This document shows, piece by piece, positions 61,125 through 64,000 of a stretch of DNA of 64,000 bases. The stretch covers positions 8,536,501 to 8,600,500 of the forward strand of contig NZ_CP108514.1 in assembly GCF_035989305.1 (NCBI RefSeq), given 5' to 3'. Within the stretch, counting starts at the first letter, position 1. Each line of letters opens with the position of its first letter. A model generated the notes under the pieces. The model did no database searches. It was not told the DNA's origin and was given only the letters and a program-made list of their open reading frames with translations. This DNA is from Streptomyces sp. NBC_01233. GTDB lineage: Bacteria; Actinomycetota; Actinomycetes; Streptomycetales; Streptomycetaceae. The position numbers were made by a program, and so were the translations under genes.

Positions 61125-62686
61125 CGACCTTCGGGCGGGACGTGTACGACGACGTGATCGTGGGCGGCGGGCACAACGGCCTCGTGGCCGCCGCGTACCT
61201 GGCGCGGGCGGGCAGATCGGTCCTCGTCCTGGAGCGGCTCGGGAACACGGGCGGGGCCGCGATCTCCAGCCGCCCCTTCGCGGGCGTCGACGCCCGCCTC
61301 TCCCGGTACTCGTACCTCGTCTCACTGCTCCCGGCGAAGATCGTGCGCGACCTGGACCTGCGGTTCGCGGTGCGCCGGCGGACGATCTCCTCGTACACGC
61401 CCGTCGAACGCGACGGCCGGCCCGGCGGACTGCTCGTCGGCGGCGGCGAGGAGCGCACCCGGGACTCCTTCGCCCGGCTGACCGGCTCGGACCGCGAGTA
61501 CGAGAGCTGGCGCGCCTTCTACGGGACCACCGGGCAGGTCGCCCGGAAGGTGTTCCCCACGCTGACCGAGCCGTTGCCCACCCGGGCCGAGCTGCGGGCC
61601 CGGATCGACGACGAGGCCGCGTGGCGGATGCTGTTCGAGGAGCCGCTCGGGCAGGCGGTGGAGCGGCACTTCACGGACGACCTGGTCCGCGGGGTGGTCC
61701 TCACGGACGGGCTGATCGGCACCTTCGCGGACGCGCACGACCCCTCCTTGGCACAGAACCGCTGCTTCCTCTACCACGTCATCGGCGGCGGGACCGGGGA
61801 CTGGGACGTCCCGGTCGGCGGCATGGGCGCCCTGACGGACGCCCTCGCGGCCGCCGCGCGGGACGCCGGGGCGGAGATCGCCACCGGCCACGAGGTGCTG
61901 CGGATCGACACGGACGGGACCGCTCCGGCCGAGGTGGTGTTCCGTACCGTCACGGGGGAGGGCCAGGTCGTCGGCCGCACGGTGCTGGTGAACGCCTCGC
62001 CGCGGGCACTGGCCGAACTCCTCGGCGAGGCACCGCCGCAGGAGGCGCCCGAGGGCGCCCAGCTCAAGGTCAACATGCTGCTGCGCCGGCTGCCCCGGCT
62101 ACGGGACACCGCAGTGGACCCGCGCGAGGCCTTCGGCGGCACCTTCCACATCGCCGAGGGGTACGCCGAGCTTGCCCGGGCCCACGCGGAGGCCGCCGCC
62201 GGAGAACTGCCGTCCGTACCGCCCTCGGAGATCTACTGCCACTCGCTGACCGATCCGACGATCCTCGGGCCGGAGCTGGTGGAGCAGGGCTACCAGACGC
62301 TCACCCTCTTCGGCCTGCACACCCCGGCCCGGCTGTTCGGACACGACAACCACCAGGCCCGCGAGGTACTCCTGACCGCCACCCTCGCGCAGCTCGACGC
62401 ACACCTGGCCGAGCCGCTCACCGACTGCCTCGCCTTCGACGCGGATGGCCGCCCGTGCATCGAGGCGAAGACCCCGCTGGACCTGGAACGCGAACTGGGC
62501 CTGCCCGGCGGGCACATCTTCCACCGCGACCTGTCCTGGCCCTTCGCCGAATCGGGCGGGAGCGGGCGGTGGGGCGTGGAGACCGCCCACCGCAACGTCC
62601 TGCTGTGCGGCGCGGGGGCGGTCCGGGGCGGCGGGGTCAGCGGGGTCCCCGGGCACAACGCGGCGATGGCGGTGCTCGGGCACTAG
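61121..62686 (+). CDS. FAD-dependent NAD(P)/phytoene-desaturase-like oxidoreductase
   Basis: A 521-residue flavoprotein. N-terminal dinucleotide fold: YDDVIVGGGHNGLVAAAYLA, then SVLVLERLGNTGGAAISS. Central GGTGDWDVPVGGMGALTDAL and C-terminal LLCGAGAVRGGGVSGVPGHN complete the phytoene desaturase/PYROXD2-type architecture. No carotenoid genes are adjacent. It is translationally coupled to the Ser/Thr kinase gene. Its TAG stop forms the CTAG at the edge of the decayed IS5-type element. Confidence 0.9.
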   Translation: MTTFGRDVYDDVIVGGGHNGLVAAAYLARAGRSVLVLERLGNTGGAAISSRPFAGVDARLSRYSYLVSLLPAKIVRDLDLRFAVRRRTISSYTPVERDGRPGGLLVGGGEERTRDSFARLTGSDREYESWRAFYGTTGQVARKVFPTLTEPLPTRAELRARIDDEAAWRMLFEEPLGQAVERHFTDDLVRGVVLTDGLIGTFADAHDPSLAQNRCFLYHVIGGGTGDWDVPVGGMGALTDALAAAARDAGAEIATGHEVLRIDTDGTAPAEVVFRTVTGEGQVVGRTVLVNASPRALAELLGEAPPQEAPEGAQLKVNMLLRRLPRLRDTAVDPREAFGGTFHIAEGYAELARAHAEAAAGELPSVPPSEIYCHSLTDPTILGPELVEQGYQTLTLFGLHTPARLFGHDNHQAREVLLTATLAQLDAHLAEPLTDCLAFDADGRPCIEAKTPLDLERELGLPGGHIFHRDLSWPFAESGGSGRWGVETAHRNVLLCGAGAVRGGGVSGVPGHNAAMAVLGH

Positions 62687-63684
62687 GGCGCGTAGCGGGT
62701 CGTGATCAATGAGTCGCTCTGGCGAGGTCTTTGATCCAGATCATCGAGGCGCGCAGGTAGAGGCCGGCGAGGTGGCTGTCCGGGGTCTTGTCGTATCGAG
62801 TGGCGACGCTCCGTCATGCCTTGAGCTTGTTGATCAGCCGCTCGACCGTGTTCCTCTGCTTGTAGAGGCCGACGCCGTGGCCGACGGGCCGGCCACCCCC
62901 GGAACCCTTCCTCTTCCGGTTGGCGGCCTGGTCAGCCTTCTCCGGGATGACCGCCTTGATGGCGTTTGCGCAGGTGGGAGCGATTATCGCGGGAGGAGTA
63001 AGCCTTGTCTCCGGCGACGGCGACGGCGTCCGGCCGGGTGCGGGGGCGGCCGACGGGCCCACGGACCCGGATCTTCCGTAGGAAGGGGATGAACTGGGGG
63101 CTGTCGGCCGCCTGTCCGGCGGTCAGCACGAACGCCAGCGGGCGGCACCTGCGATCGGCGGCGAGGCGAATCTTGCTGGTCTGCCCGCCCCGCGGGCGTC
63201 CCAAGAAGGCGGTCTTCAGGCGGAGCTTTCGCCGGCGGCGGACCCGTCGTCGTTCCTCCCGCTCGGGGGCCGCTTCGGCCTCGTGTCCGCTTTGTTCTTC
63301 GGGGCCGCCCCCTTCGGCGGGGCCTTCTCCCCCTCTTCGGCGGCGGTCTTCTCCAGGGCGGTGAGGACCTCCTGGCCCAGGTGCATCCCGGCGGCGTCGT
63401 GGTGGGCGTGTGTGGTGGAGCCGATGCTGACCAGGCACCGAACTCGCTCGGCATCTCCCGCCACTGCCCGCCGGTCCGCAACCGCCAGATCACGCCCTCG
63501 AACTGCTGCCGCAGGGTCTTGGGGGTACGGGCCGTACTCGCCGATCGGCAGGTGCGGCTCTATGAACTCCCGCTCTTCGTCCGTCAGTTGCGCGCGCGTC
63601 ACGCACGACGGTCTACCGGGCCAGGGCCAGGGCCAGGGCATGGAGCGGGGCGAAACCCACGGACTGATCACGGCCCGATCCGTG
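62687..63684. mobile_element. Decayed IS5-type element flanked by CTAG
   Basis: CTAG occurs at 62683-62686 and 63685-63688, consistent with a 4-bp target duplication. Near the ends, CGGGTCGTGATCA (62696-62708) and its inverted partner TGATCACGGCCCG (63665-63677) match with one difference. The 998-bp body is filled by a broken transposase gene on the minus strand. Confidence 0.75.
62706..63602 (-). pseudogene. IS5-family transposase gene with several frameshifts
   Basis: In order on the minus strand: VTRAQLTDEEREFIEPHLPI (from GTG 63602), IWRLRTGGQWREMPSEFGAW, KTAFLGRPRGGQTSKIRLAA (first Asp region lost or shifted), VAVAGDKAYSSRDNRSHLRK, LYKQRNTVERLINKLKA, and HLAGLYLRASMIWIKDLARA ending at the TGA at 62706. 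These pieces lie in three frames, so the transposase is dead. Confidence 0.85.
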
Positions 63685-64000
63685 CTAGGCGGGCTGCGGG
63701 GCGGGCGTTTCCGGAGCGGCCGTGACGTTGCGGGTCTCGCGCATGATCAGCAGGCCGTTGACCACCATCAGTGTCGCGGTCAGGCCGTGGACGCCGAGCG
63801 CAGTGGCCACGGAGCCGTGGTGGACCAGCACGTTGGCCATGTCGCCGTACGCGGCGAAGGCTTCCATCAGCAGCACCCAGCCCAGCGCCCGGCGGTGACC
63901 CGTCACCAGCAGGATGCCCAGAACCAGGGCCAAGACGACGTCGCGGATTCCCTTGATGATCAGGAAGCCGTCGCCGTCGCCGGACGGCCAGCTCGGCATG
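63685..64000 (-). CDS. DUF4267-like small membrane protein (5' incomplete)
   Basis: The frame enters from the right edge and encodes at least 104 residues with three hydrophobic segments (GIRDVVLALVLGILLVTGHR, ALGWVLLMEAFAAYGDMANV, TATLMVVNGLLIMRE). The ATG at 63999 is probably internal, since PSWPSGDGDGFLIIKGIRD resembles the region after the first helix in relatives. The stop TAG shares the CTAG at the right edge of the IS5-type element. Confidence 0.75.
   Translation of the reverse strand, partial: MPSWPSGDGDGFLIIKGIRDVVLALVLGILLVTGHRRALGWVLLMEAFAAYGDMANVLVHHGSVATALGVHGLTATLMVVNGLLIMRETRNVTAAPETPAPQPA

Overview
The window is GC-rich actinobacterial chromosome, almost certainly from Streptomyces or a close relative. 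Third codon positions are strongly G/C, GTG and TTG starts are frequent, and the content is typical of that group: SigB/SigF-type sigma factor, SpoIIE-type phosphatase, SAV_915-like protein, CbtAB behind a B12 riboswitch, MpaB-like oxygenase, and an IS200/IS605 TnpB-related protein. I see no rRNA, no convincing tRNA, no CRISPR array and no replication origin. The mix of accessory genes, broken genes and IS copies suggests a chromosome-arm-like region rather than core.

Layout. 1-11.6 kb: sigma factor (5' end off the window), P450, EamA transporter with a deleted ketopantoate reductase behind it and an ArsR regulator, a methyltransferase, a DM13 protein, a small HTH regulator divergent from a hydrolase, then a three-gene minus-strand unit (uncharacterised 472-aa protein, MoxR ATPase, metallopeptidase-like/VWA protein). 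11.7-16.3 kb: a cobalt module: B12 riboswitch, cbtB, cbtA, ArsR, an MFS exporter with a His-rich tail, plus a divergent MFS. 16.3-25 kb: VOC remnant, AlkB-like dioxygenase, VOC protein, DUF1232, MarR/DoxX pair, GH15 glucanase/trehalase, an intact IS701-type element, and a PAS/GAF/PP2C phosphatase. 25-33.5 kb: methyltransferase, esterase, threonine-to-glycine pathway (tdh, kbl) with LysR, and a DeoR-regulated SIS isomerase/class II aldolase pair. 33.5-41 kb: decayed alcohol dehydrogenase, DinB, acyl-CoA dehydrogenase, PAP2/TetR pair, BlaI/M56 pair, MarR. 41-48.5 kb: an accessory island with a glycoside-hydrolase-like cell-wall gene split by an ISAs1-type element, a small membrane protein, an M15-fold protein that appears to have lost its zinc ligands, and several transposase remnants. 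48.5-54 kb: TetR/MFS/SRPBCC/carotenoid-oxygenase cluster, in which the MFS gene is frameshifted and the oxygenase is broken by a TnpB fragment, then nadE. 54-64 kb: a secreted streptogramin-lyase-like propeller protein, lysA with a SAV_915 gene, MpaB-like oxygenase, a Ser/Thr kinase with TPR tail coupled to an FAD oxidoreductase, a decayed IS5-type element, and a DUF4267 gene running off the window.

Functional links: several regulator-target pairs carry visible palindromic operators (ArsR-EamA, HTH-hydrolase, ArsR-MFS, MarR-DoxX, TetR-MFS). Overlapping start/stop codons (ATGA or GTGA) tie many operons together. The most distinctive structural theme is that two IS copies sit exactly in a CTAG formed by the overlapping stop codons of convergent genes, duplicating CTAG so that both genes keep their stops. 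A third convergent pair (5946-5949) has the same overlap without an IS. Function calls are from reading the translations; no database search was run.
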